64,000 bases of DNA, from NCBI GenBank assembly GCA_947034885.2, contig OX344754.2:15022501-15086500 (forward strand), read 5' to 3'. Both the position numbers and the translations under genes were made by a program. Shown one piece after another: positions 48,145 to 59,100 of the stretch. The notes beneath the pieces are model-generated. The model did not search any database, was not told where the DNA came from, and was given only the letters and a program-made list of their open reading frames with translations. The stretch's first letter is position 1. Every line of letters begins with the position of its first letter. This DNA comes from Thuidium tamariscinum. Its lineage: Eukaryota; Streptophyta; Bryopsida; Hypnales; Thuidiaceae.

Positions 48145-50508
48145 TCATAGTAAAGACTTCAAGGACTTCGCTTTCACAAATCGTCGACGCTTGTGATCAT
48201 GCAGCTCGTTGTCGGAATCCATCGTTTTAGCGTCCATTGTCTTCTCTGGGGCGATTCTAACAGCTTTCGCGATTTCTTTCGGTGTAGGGTTTGAAGGCTT
48301 CACAGCCGGCTGGACAGGGCTACCAGAAGGAGCGGCAGGACTTTGCTGCGGCTTCTTTGATTTATTCCGCGCTTTCCTTCGACGAATTTCGGCCCTACGG
48401 ATTTGGTCCCGGTGATATTTGCACAAAGAAAACCCTGCTTCCGCCATCCGAACACATCGCCAGCCTTTGCCATCGTCCCGATTGCACCGAGGTCCGGCCT
48501 GGTCCCGCGGCGAAGGACTCGCCTTCTGGGATGTGGACGGCGGCTCGACTTTCCCCCTGCTGGTGGTCGACTTGCTTCTCAATGCCTGAGCCCAGTGATC
48601 TGTCCCAGATTTGTTCGGAAGCCCCCCCTTGGGCTCTACGTTAATCGGCTCCTGCAATTTCTGCAACTGCTTGGCAGCTTCTATGATTGTTTCGAATTCC
48701 ATCTCTGCGCTGTTCGGTTCGACCGTGGCCTCCTCACGCTTACTTTCTGCCGTTTGAAAGTTCTCCCACGCATCCAGGTCCGAAGACTCCTGCATAAAGT
48801 ACCGCCCACGCTCCTCGCGCTCGATGAATGTAGAGGAGCTACGGAAGGCTTTGGCGACCTGGACGATCAGTCTCTCACCCCCGTCAATCAAACCGGGTAA
48901 TCGCTGCTCCTGGATTTTAGCGACGGCTTCTTTCGCTGTCAGTCCGGTGCTCACAGCTGCGCAGCAGACACGCTTCAAAGACTGAAACAGAAGAGTGGGT
49001 TGATCTGTGGTTTTCATTGCTGGGCTGCAATCCATCGAAGGGCTCCTGGCGACCGGGGAGGAAATTGATTCTTCAATGACGAGCTCGGCCTTCGCCGACT
49101 TTACACCTGAACACACAAACGGTTCAAACTGAATCTGACGTACTGCTCAAGCGGCATAAATTACCCTCCCATCCCGTCGGTGATTATTTGCACTCGCCGC
49201 GTCGCGCAATTTTAGCACACATTATAAAACCCTCGACTGGTGAGAAGCACCAGTCCAAGGTCGCCCTAAAAAATAAATTTACCGAGAGACTCTCGATCAC
49301 GCAAGTTACCGGACCTAGGGTGGGATGGACTGTACCAACCCAAGAAAGCATCGCTTATCAAGCAAAACAGTTGAAGGTCTTAAGTTATCGCGACGGAACT
49401 GCACCTTCTTGCTCAATACGCAACGAATTGAGTATTCACGGGCGAAATTTTATCTTACCCGCTTGTATGATAGAGCTAATGGAGATGACACCAGGACCTT
49501 CGGCGATCGGGCCCAGGGTGCGGCGCTTTCGGGAATATCCATCAGCTGACAACCTGCTGGTTTCCAATAATGTCAGACGTCAGAACTAGGACTGATTTCG
49601 GACAAAGTCCTGCAGCGGCGTTTCAATCAGTAGCCACTGCAATATCCTGAGAGTTTGAAGCCACCGGACCGCGACGCTTCTGATTCCTGTTGGTTTTCAA
49701 ATCCCGAACAGTAGAAATAAAATCTCGCCCTGGCCCCCGGCCAACATTCGATAATAAAAACAACAGCCAGCAATGTCGAAAGATCTGCTGCAGTGAAGGT
49801 ACTAACCTCTTCCGCTGCACTTGATCAACTTCTAGGCGCTCCATCGTCCCCGACGACGACGACGCGGCGCGGTGGTCCTGCCATGGTATGCCGCCAGTCA
49901 TGTCAGTCAGACACACACACTTTCCTCCCCGAACATACACACATGGACTCCCACCAAAGCAAACCAACTTCCCACACCAATAATGCTTCATCGTCGCCCT
50001 TGCATGTATGACTACCCTCAATTGATTTAACTCGATTCATTCCGCAATGCAGTCAATTCGAGCCAAACATCAGATCCCTCGCCCGATCACAAAACAAATC
50101 CCCCACGAAACGTACGAATAGTGTTGTATATAAATAAACGACGACCATGCGCTCACAGTAATTCATTCGAAACCGCTAGGGACTGTCCGAAACAACATTG
50201 CACCGCGCCCCTCACGTGACACTGCTGCAACTACATACAATCCCCCAACCGGGCTCCCAACCAGCATGGCAGCAGTATAGTACCAGGCAGTCGTGACCCC
50301 CACTGGTAGCTGCAACTGATGCAGCAGCTCCACCCCCACCCCGCGCCTCGACCCCGACGTGATGCACGCCCCCGTTGCGCTGCTTCTCATCATCCTCGCG
50401 TGAAGCATTATTGTCCTCCCCAGGCGCAAACCCCTTGAGCAAGAACGAACGATCCGCAGCGCCAGGCGCCAGCGGCACACAGCAGCGCGGCCCTTTCCGG
50501 ATCCTCAT
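48145..50508 (-). CDS. WRC-domain protein B (4 exons), paralogue of A
   Basis: Exons on the minus strand are 50508-50284, 49877-49807, 49314-49283 and 49106-48145, with phases 0, 2 and 1 exactly as in gene A. The product is 429 residues. The N-terminus is MRIRKGPRCCVPLAPG. The WRC domain is at about residues 317-350, with Cys-x9-Cys-x10-Cys-x2-His in CNRDDGKGWRC...CKYH and a strongly basic RRRKARNKSKK tail (probable nuclear signal). Shared with A are T/SDQP-x-LL-x-QSL, a LPG-[LV]-I stretch before VQVA-x-[AS]FR-[SN]SS, EERG[KR], IEAA-x-QLQ and the C-terminal FVKAKSLKSLL. Gene B is GC-richer than A and stops right after SLKSLL, four residues shorter at the end. No QLQ domain. The short exons 2 and 3 rest on comparison with A. 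Confidence 0.83.
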
Positions 50509-50960
50509 TCTGCCAAAAGAGCGAGAACCGAACACCCCTTCACTGACCCACCCCGAGAAAGAGACGAGGGAGAAGCGAGCGAGCTCGATTGTTGCAGGCG
50601 CGGACTGGAGGTTTTGAGCTATGGAGGCCTCAATAAACTCGCGCAACCCCGACGACGCCCGACAGACGACGCTGGCTGGAGAGATGAGTACCAAGCTTCC
50701 AACGGGGAGAGGGGGCCGGCCATAGACAGCGTAGAGTTGGGAAAGAGGACACGGGGGGCTTTCATTTCCTGTGTTCCGGTGGACGGATGAAACGCACGCA
50801 GTCTCATCCTGCCCCCCACATTTCGTGCATCCCGAGGGGGAGTGGATGAATGGGTTCGGCCTCATCCGTCCTCCCGGGCCCATGCATCCTGGTTCCATTC
50901 ATCCGGGTCTGCCGCAAGCACCAAAAGCACAGCCCGTGGGTTGGCCTTGGGACCAGTGAT
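50509..50960 (-). promoter_or_regulatory. Leader and promoter region of WRC gene B
   Basis: GC-rich sequence lies directly upstream of the minus-strand ATG. It contains repeated CATCC(G) words and a CCCCACATT word near 50814 that is also found upstream of gene A. On the minus strand the frame stays open far upstream of the ATG, but the MRIRK start shared with gene A fixes the start codon. Confidence 0.4.
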
Positions 50961-51464
50961 CCCCTTCCTACCTTATTCCCTTTCCAATCCTACTCGGGTG
51001 CATCATTTGCCAGTACTTGCAACTACTCAAAATCTGCATGTTGGCAGTTATTTATACCCTTTAATTCTTCTTCCACAGTTTGCTTCCCCTTTATGAATTT
51101 AGGGTGGAACATTTTTTTTACCCTTACTTTATTGTCTATCTCTCAATGGTTTAGAAGCACAGGAAAAAAAATTGCGGTGCCCAATGAAAATGAGACATGT
51201 GTTCAAGAAGTAGCACTTAGAAAAAGGAGGTTGGAGGACATCATGCTACACAACAAAGGCCCCATATAGACATTAGCTTGGTGTCCAATTGGCCAACCAT
51301 TGGCATCAAGTTACAATATTGTTGTATAAGGGGATTCTGATTTGCTTTTTTCTACAAACTATAATAGGATTTTTTTGACTCATCATTTCAAAGAATGAAC
51401 ACTAGTCTTGACATACTAGTCAATCCTTTCTACATTGGGGCAATAGATGGAATAATTCCATCTA
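50961..51464. other. Transition to AT-rich DNA
   Basis: A plus-strand open frame of 139 codons (50850-51269) overlaps the WRC B promoter; it has no recognisable features and is probably accidental. No gene is supported. Confidence 0.35.
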
Positions 51465-51603
51465 AGGGCAAAACACCCATTCCCGTCCATGTATCCAAAA
51501 CCGTCCAAATGTAGCAGGGGTGCACATTTTTCTTTGAAAAATGTGCACCCCTGCTACATTTGGACGGTTTTGGATACATGGACGGGAATGGGTGTTTTGC
51601 CCT
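51465..51603. mobile_element. Perfect-palindrome MITE with TA target duplication (139 bp)
   Basis: Two 67-base arms (51465-51531 and 51537-51603) are exact reverse complements as far as I can read, separated by a 5-base loop CTTTG. The ends are AGGGCAAAACACCCATTCCC, flanked by TA (51463-51464, 51604-51605), as in Stowaway/Tc1-mariner MITEs. The left 20 bases of the same arm occur at 15877-15896, so a second, broken copy exists in the window. The perfect arms indicate a very recent insertion or recent copying. Confidence 0.9.
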
Positions 51604-51658
51604 TATATTTCTAATGTAGCAAGAAATTCAAGACTTCAAGAGATTGAACGGCTTTTAA

Positions 51659-52308
51659 CTTCTAAATGCCCAAGGCCTTTTTTGGGTTCTTCAAATTTTT
51701 ACTATATTGAATAAAAAAGCCAACATTTTGATAAGTTTTGTCAATTTTTTTGAAATGTAACAATAAGAGTTCAAAGTAGACATGTTAGAGATCACTTAGG
51801 AAAAGAAAATACAACAATATCACTTATGGATTGAAAGATTATTATAATGTTTGATAATAATGGCATTAAAAATGTAAAAGTAACTTGAAGTCTATCAATC
51901 CTCTTTTCACATGTCAAATCTAAAAAGTTGGTCACTGAAAAGATATGAGGTTAAAGGACCTAGCATGCATTATCTCAATTAATTTTTTGCTTCTCATAAT
52001 CTATTCTACGAATTTTAAAAATAAATTCTAATATGGTTTTTTTTCTCCAAGATCTAGTATATTTGAAGCACATTTTTAAGAACCTTCTATACTACAAAAA
52101 GTCAAGACTGCAATGGATACTCTTGTACAAATTCTCGAATAGAAAAATAATAATCAATTATTTTGTAGATCATATTTTTGATGCTTAAATTAGGCTTCAA
52201 AAAGAAGTTTCTGAAAGTATAAACTACTAAAACTAACAACTTGGTAAGATTTTATTTAACTTCAAAATTTTACAAACATCAAATTTTGGTGCCTTGGACA
52301 TTTAGGAG
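51659..52308 (+). mobile_element. TTAA-bounded TIR element, family 3 (650 bp)
   Basis: The left end TTAA-CTTCTAAATGCCCAAGGCC and the right end GGTGCCTTGGACATTTAGGAG-TTAA (in part) are inverted copies with three or four differences. TTAA lies at 51655-51658 and 52309-52312. A diverged inverted copy is at 9405-9960. There is no coding capacity. It sits 50 bases right of the palindromic MITE. Confidence 0.72.
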
Positions 52309-52429
52309 TTAAGAGCTTTCAAAAGTAGAAGAAGGCAACTAGGAGTTAGAGGCAAAAAGAGTCAACCTTTATGTTGTACTAAAGAGTTTTTAGAAATCAA
52401 GAGAGATATGAAAATCTATGACATTTTCA

Positions 52430-52900
52430 ATGGGTGTAGGTTGCTTGTTACAACATTACAACCATTAGGATTGACATTTTTCAATTCCATTAATAAATTG
52501 TTAATAATTTAGTATTTTCAATCATATTCTACTTCTTTCTACTTATTATTTTTTTCTATATGTTGTACAATTGCAAATGATTTGAAATTTTTTAAGTATG
52601 TAGCCAACTTGGACATTTTTTATACAAACGTGAATATATAAAGTGTAGATACTTGGTTTTTTGCAAGGTTTCAAACTATTGTACTATCAACAATTTAAAT
52701 GTTTATATCTTGGAATATACATCGTAGAAATTTGTAAAAAATTTTCTATGTCTTTTCAAACTAGTGTACTATAAGATCCTATAGCTATATGTGTCCAATT
52801 TTTTATTTATTTTATTTTATTTTCTAATATATAGCACTTATATTAGAAATGGTAGTTTTGGAGTGTTTTTGGTGAAAAAATAGTCTACAATCTTTAGGGA
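52430..52900 (+). mobile_element. Family 2 element, left-truncated copy
   Basis: This is collinear with the right halves of 28673-29606 and 61683-62621: TACAACATTACAACCATTAG, ACTATTTTTTTC-like and ATATGTTGTACAATT, GATCCTATAGCTATATGTGT and GAAATGGTAGTTTTGGAGT. It ends CTTTAGGGA-TTAA (52901-52904). The left end is missing. Confidence 0.65.
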
Positions 52901-52912
52901 TTAACTACAAGA

Positions 52913-54752
52913 ATTTTTTTGAAGAAATTACACTTCTATATCATTTTCTAGTTGACTTTGATATACAGTCCTAAACGATTTATTTTTAAAACTCTTGATG
53001 GTTCTAAAGCCAAATTATGTTTACATAAAGTAGTATAATGAGAACTTTATGTTGTGGACCTTTGTATTAGTCTTAGTTCAACTACAAAAAAATGTTGAAA
53101 ACTTAAAGGGATGATTGAAAAAATTCAAAATGACTTTGGAACTATAAAATTTTATAGCTCATTGAATATTGATACTTTTGATTGAATTTCATGTAAGAAA
53201 ATTTTGTAATTTTAACTTCAAGATCTTCCCATAGGACTAGTTGTATTGGTTATTAGTTATACATAGAGCATATCTAAAACTAATGCACAAATGACCTCTA
53301 ACAAAAAATTCACCACTTAAATTAATTTCTAAATGGTTAAAGAATCAATATCTTAATCTTCAATAATATATGAGGTTATACTTTATTAATTTTCTATTAA
53401 ATGTAATGTGATACTTGATTACTAGAAAATAGTATATAATTTCAAATAAAATAATATTGGACATGATTTTTATTAAAAAATGGAAGAGGCAATGGAATTC
53501 ATTTGGTGTAATAAAATTGAATTGTTTTATATTTAAAATTTAACTTATTGTTTAGTTTTGTTTAAAAAATTTAGTTGTAATTTTTGTATAGATACCAAAT
53601 CTCAAAGCTACTATATTCACAAATCTGTAGAATCTTGTAGACTATAAAATCATGATCTAGAATAGTACATTGCAAAGCATATATTTTTACATTGTAAGTA
53701 ATGGGGATTGCTCTCTTCAATTGAAATTACTATGAATTTTGAAAGGCAAAAGTTGGGCTTGATCTTTGACCTATACTTAGAGTAACCAAATTTCAATCAT
53801 TGAAGAACTATTTTTCTACGAATTACTTCTTACTTTCATGCTCGCTTACATGTCATTAACTTATTAGTCCAAACCTTTAAAAAGTACAAAGACACGCATT
53901 CCAAGAAGAAAACATGAATCCATTCCAATCTTGGTTAGAAATAGGATATCCTATTTATTGTTGATAGGACATGTGTTAGTAATAAGTACCTCTACTATAG
54001 TATTGTGCATTTGGCACTTTTCTTTACAAAATAAATTTTTACATCACTTATTTAATTGTAGGTGATCATTTAAGAGACATGACATAGTGTTTTTGAAAAA
54101 CAAAATAAATTTTGTGTCAAATTTGCTACACTATCATATAATCACTTTAATCTATATTGGAGACATTCTAAAATTTGACAAAATGATTTGGCAACAACTC
54201 AAGAAGCAAGAGCATTAAAGGAATAAATGCATACAACAATCAAACATGGAAAAAACAATTGATAGAAAGTATTTCTATTCCAACATCTACAATGCAAATA
54301 TGGAGTACAAGCTTAGCAATGCAACATGGCAGGCATAAAACAAAGTATGTAACTTATATGATTCTACAACTAGTATGATTCTTTAGCCATGATGTGAAGA
54401 GTCCAAATTTGAAACTCTTGATTATATTTTTCATCATTCTAGAAAAGTATCCATCTTATAGGTGGCCAAATGTTCAAATCTTTATTGCCATTGTCAATAA
54501 ATCTTTTGTAAAGAGTAAAGTTGTGGAGGTTCTTGACATCCTACCAAAGTGTCCAATTATAGAGCTTGCAAGTTAGGAACAACTAGTAATGGTCTCCTCA
54601 AGAAGCCATAAATTCCTTTCTAAATACAACCATGTAGCTAGTGTTTCTTTTAACAACTCCAAAGTTGATGCTTGAATCAAGTTGTGTACTCATCTTATTT
54701 TCTAAAAGAAGTAAGACATAGACATTTTGGTATGAATATCCTTATCTATGTA
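52913..54752. other. AT-rich intergenic DNA, nothing coding seen
   Basis: No gene and no clear element borders were found. Short open frames only. Confidence 0.4.
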
Positions 54753-56145
54753 CAGTGGGGTACCAATCAAAATGTCGTTTTTGAATTCGCAGTGAGAAAT
54801 TTTTTGAGTACTACCAACTTTGAAAGCCTCCCGAGAGCTCAAAAATTGGTATTCTACCACGAAAGTTTTACCACAACATCATCTTTAAGTTAATTATATG
54901 AATGACGAATTTCAAGGCCAAAAAATTCACCAAAAAAAAGTTATTCAAAATCTACCAACATGGGTAGTGGTGAGAAACATTTCACTACTTTCAACTTTGA
55001 CACCTTCCTAAGGATTGAGTTTTTTTTCTTTTGCCATGAAATATTTGTCATAAGACAATATATATATTTTTAATATGTATAAAAAATTTCAAGGTAAAAT
55101 AATCTTTTTTTAAGAAGATATTTGAAATCTCCCAACAACTGTAGTTTTGAGAAATTTTCACAATTGCCAACTTTGACACCCTCCCAAAAAATTGGTTTCT
55201 TACTATGAATTTTTTTTGGTGAAGTCATCTCTATGTTGATAATATGTGCTCTAAATTTCAAACTCAAATGAATTACCGAAAAAATGATATACAAAATTTC
55301 CCAACATGTGTAGTTGTGAGAAAATTTTCACTATTGCCGACTTCGACACCCTCCCAAGGGCTGAAAATTTGTCTATTTAATATGATTTCTTTTTAATAAG
55401 ATCAACTTTATGTTGATAATATATGTTCCAAATTTCAAGTTCAAAACACTTACCCAAAAAAAGATATTCAAAATCTCTCAACATGTGTAGTTGTGAGGTT
55501 GAGTTTTTACATTCGTGTCAAACTTTGCTTCACAAAATAACACTATACTAAGGGCTCAAAAACTCCTCCTCACAACTACACATGTTGGAAGATTTTGTAT
55601 ATCTTTTTTCCGGTAATTCATTTGAGTTTGAAATTTAGAGCACATATTATCAACATAGAGATGACTTCACCAAAAAAAATTCATGGTAAGAAACCAATTT
55701 TTCAGCCCTTGGGAGGGTGTCAAAGTTGGCAATTGTGAAAATTTTCTCAAAACTACAGTTGTTGGGAGATTTCAAATATCTTCTTAAAAAAAAGATTATT
55801 TTACCTTGAAATTTTATATATATATTAAAAACATATATATTGTCTTATAACAAATATTTCATGGCAAAAGAAAAAAACTCAATCCTTAGGAAGGTGTCAA
55901 AGTTGAAAGTAGTGAAATGTTTCTCACCACTACCCATGTTGGTAGATTTTGAATAACTTTTTTTTGGTGAATTTTTTGGCCTTGAAATTCGTCACTCATA
56001 TAATTAACTTAGAGATGATGCTGTAGTAAAAATTTTGTGGTAAAATACTAATTTTTGAGCTCTCGGGAGGCTTTCAAAGTTGGCAGTATTCAAAATTTTC
56101 TCACTGCATATTCAAAAACGACATTTTGATTGGTACTCCCCACTG
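54753..56145. mobile_element. Long fold-back element: 0.57-kb inverted arms built of ~175-bp tandem units
   Basis: The left arm (54753 to about 55320) and right arm (about 55569 to 56145) are reverse complements with only occasional differences, around a loop of about 250 bases. The ends are CAGTGGGG and CCCCACTG flanked by TA (54751-54752, 56146-56147), in the manner of Tc1/mariner-type elements. The left half is four diverged tandem units: the CCAACTTTGACACCCTCCCA-type segment recurs at 54814, 54991, 55167 and 55337 (spacing 177, 176, 170). The first three units are mirrored in the right arm; the fourth is in the loop. Arms match each other far better than units match one another, so the inversion is much younger than the tandem array. 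No open frame of note. Confidence 0.85.
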
Positions 56146-56147
56146 TA

Positions 56148-59100
56148 CATTAAAATGCATACACTCTATGAAAATGTTAAATGGGAATGAAAATTTTCTT
56201 CACTACTTAGAGGTTTTGTATGCTTTTTTATTTTTAATAATACCATGATTGCTACTAAAAACACTTTACAATTGGTTACAATAGTCAAAAAATTACACAC
56301 ATTGTGTTTTTGAAACTTTCTAATCTTTGTGCTCAAATCATTTGTCAAATTTTTCTATAATATAGAGATAAGCTTTGAGTACAATGCAATATAAAATCTC
56401 ATTTAGAATTCACACACAAAAATCAACAAAAAAATTAGGTATGCAATTGATTTCTTTTCTTGTAGAATGAAATTATTTTGAAGTCATATTACAAAGGAAA
56501 CAATAGTCAATTATTGTATGACCTACAAATGACTTGTGCCAAGTCTTATAAAACACTTCCTTACAAACAAACTTAAAAAACTTGTACACTCGCTTGTACA
56601 TACACAAGTTTTTATTTTTTTGATTGAATTATCAAAACCTAATTTTAGATAATATTCTAACATGCCCTACTATCTAAAATCCAATGGATAGGTTAAATAA
56701 TTTTGAAGCATTTCATTTTGAGATCTATGTTGGTTATAAATTTTTGTATGACAATATAAACACTTTAAAAAATGAAGACCAAAAATCATGTAAAAATTTA
56801 AACACTTAAAGCTTTAGCATGTCAATGCATCTATACTACAAGCACAAAGAATTTGGAAAGACCACATGTGACACAATGCACAAAGCATAGTATTTATGAA
56901 TACAAAGGAATGGATCAAACTCATTTGCCCTCATAAGCTAATTAGATCTAATAATATCCCAATATAATTTTTTTGCAATGACCTTATCTTAAATTGTAAA
57001 ATCAAAATTCCAATATTCTACTATCTTTTTTTTAAAAGTTATTGGTTTACTACTATTACTCAATTTTTAAAATAACATTGTATGTTTGTACTTATATAGT
57101 TTCCAACATTCAAGAGGTGCCTTCTTTTAGATGTTGGTCAAAGGCACATGACAATTATATACAATAATGACCTTCTAAAGCACCAATTTGCTTAATTCTA
57201 GATAATGTTGTCAATCATGTATCTTGCTCATAAACAAAATATAGACCAATAAGGAATTAGAAAAACATCTCATTGAACAATTTCCCTTTATTTTGAATAC
57301 ACTTTGGTTAGATAGGTCATGTCATGTACTGTACTATGCAAACTATGCCAATCTTCTTTAAGTGAACTTAGACCACTTATTTCCTATCATCAATATATTT
57401 AATCTCAATACAATGAGATCTTGGGAGGTACTTTATAGAAACAAAATCACTTTATTCTTTTTGTATGAACAAATGATGAAGATTTTTTTGACTTGGTATA
57501 TATTTATGAATCAAATTTCAAAAAATTATATATCAAAATTGTTGAAGATTCAATGAATTGGTTATAGAATAATTAAGGTTAAGGTTGTGAAAAGCCACAA
57601 ATATAATCTAGATGGATCCAAAATCTAATATAATGTGTATAAAGAAAAGATGTTCATGGTATCAAACCTTCTTACAATCAAGATTAAAAAATACAAAAAG
57701 AAACCTAATAAAAAATATCCTATCACTTTGTTGTAAATTTCACAATTATATTATAGATGAATCCATTAATTACCAAAAAATGATCTTAGTTCCACCTAAT
57801 TACCAATATTGTTTTCCTACCACCCACCATTGTTTTGTATTGTATTTGTTCATTTTCCATCAAAAAATGGGATTGGTATTTGTAAAGGTTAGTCTTTAGC
57901 TTGCTCTATATATTTGATGATTTGATCCTTACATTCCTATATTTTAATCCTTCAAACCTCTACAACCACTTTTTGGTTGTTTTTATTGGTTGAACTATAA
58001 ATTAAATTGTAGTGCAATTTATAGTAAGCTTTAATTGAATAAGGCAAAAAATGGTAAAACATTTTTACATGCAATCAAAAATGTATTATAGTAAATAATA
58101 TTTGATAACTTTTTAAGTTTTCACTTAAATCCAAAAGTTAAATTATTGAATAGAAATCTTTTATTTGATTTCTACAAAAGAATTAAAGCCAAATCATATT
58201 AGAACAAATGACTAGCAATTCAATTAGTTTTAATAATGGAATCTTATTGTTAAGATTGAAATTTTATTACTTTGTATCTATGTATTGATTAAACTTCATC
58301 TTTTATTATTACCTATAAAATTTTATTATTAAATGACTTATATTTACATTAAATATTTACATAAGTGTACAATAAAAGGTCTAATAAATCACTTTAAAAT
58401 TGTGTTGGCCCCTAATTGGGTTGTTATCACAATTACAATGATCCATTAATTTTTTTTGCAATTGTTAAAAAACATTTTAGTACTAATATGTCTTTGCAAG
58501 TACATGAAATTCTTTAAATATAATTTAGATTTAAGTAATTTAAACTTCAAAGCATTTGTAGGCTATTCAAGATTTAGAATATTTCAAAGATTTAGATTAA
58601 ATAACAATTTCAAATGATGTGCAATTAAAAATAATTGTAGATTGAAATTCAAAGATTGTTTTCCAAATGAATTATTTGTTGTATTCATTTGATAATAATT
58701 CATAAATAGAATTCAAGTTTTCAAATTTCTTACACATTTAAAGTTTTCATTTTAAACAAGCATTGTTATTGAATTATCAATAATTGCTGTGATAATTTTG
58801 AAATGTATAATTATTAAAATATAAATTTTTTTTACCATTAATTAAGATATAAAATCATTTTTATTCAACACTTTTGTACTTATGCAATATTGTTATGAAA
58901 ATTTCAGAATACATACATATTAATTTTTATTGTTTATAAATAATAATAAACCAAGGTTTGAAGATTATTGTGAATGAAAAGTCTCTTGACGTACATTGAT
59001 GATGAGATTTTAGTATAATGGTATCTTTTGCATTATTTTACGTATCATATGTAAAACTGACTTTTATTATTCACTTTAGTAGAGTTGACAACTATTGCTC

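Noticed and set aside
48291..48900. Long plus-strand frames across the WRC B main exon
   Set aside because: They are antisense shadows of the minus-strand coding exon.
50850..51269. 139-codon plus-strand frame
   Set aside because: It overlaps the WRC B promoter, has no recognisable domain and runs into AT-rich DNA.
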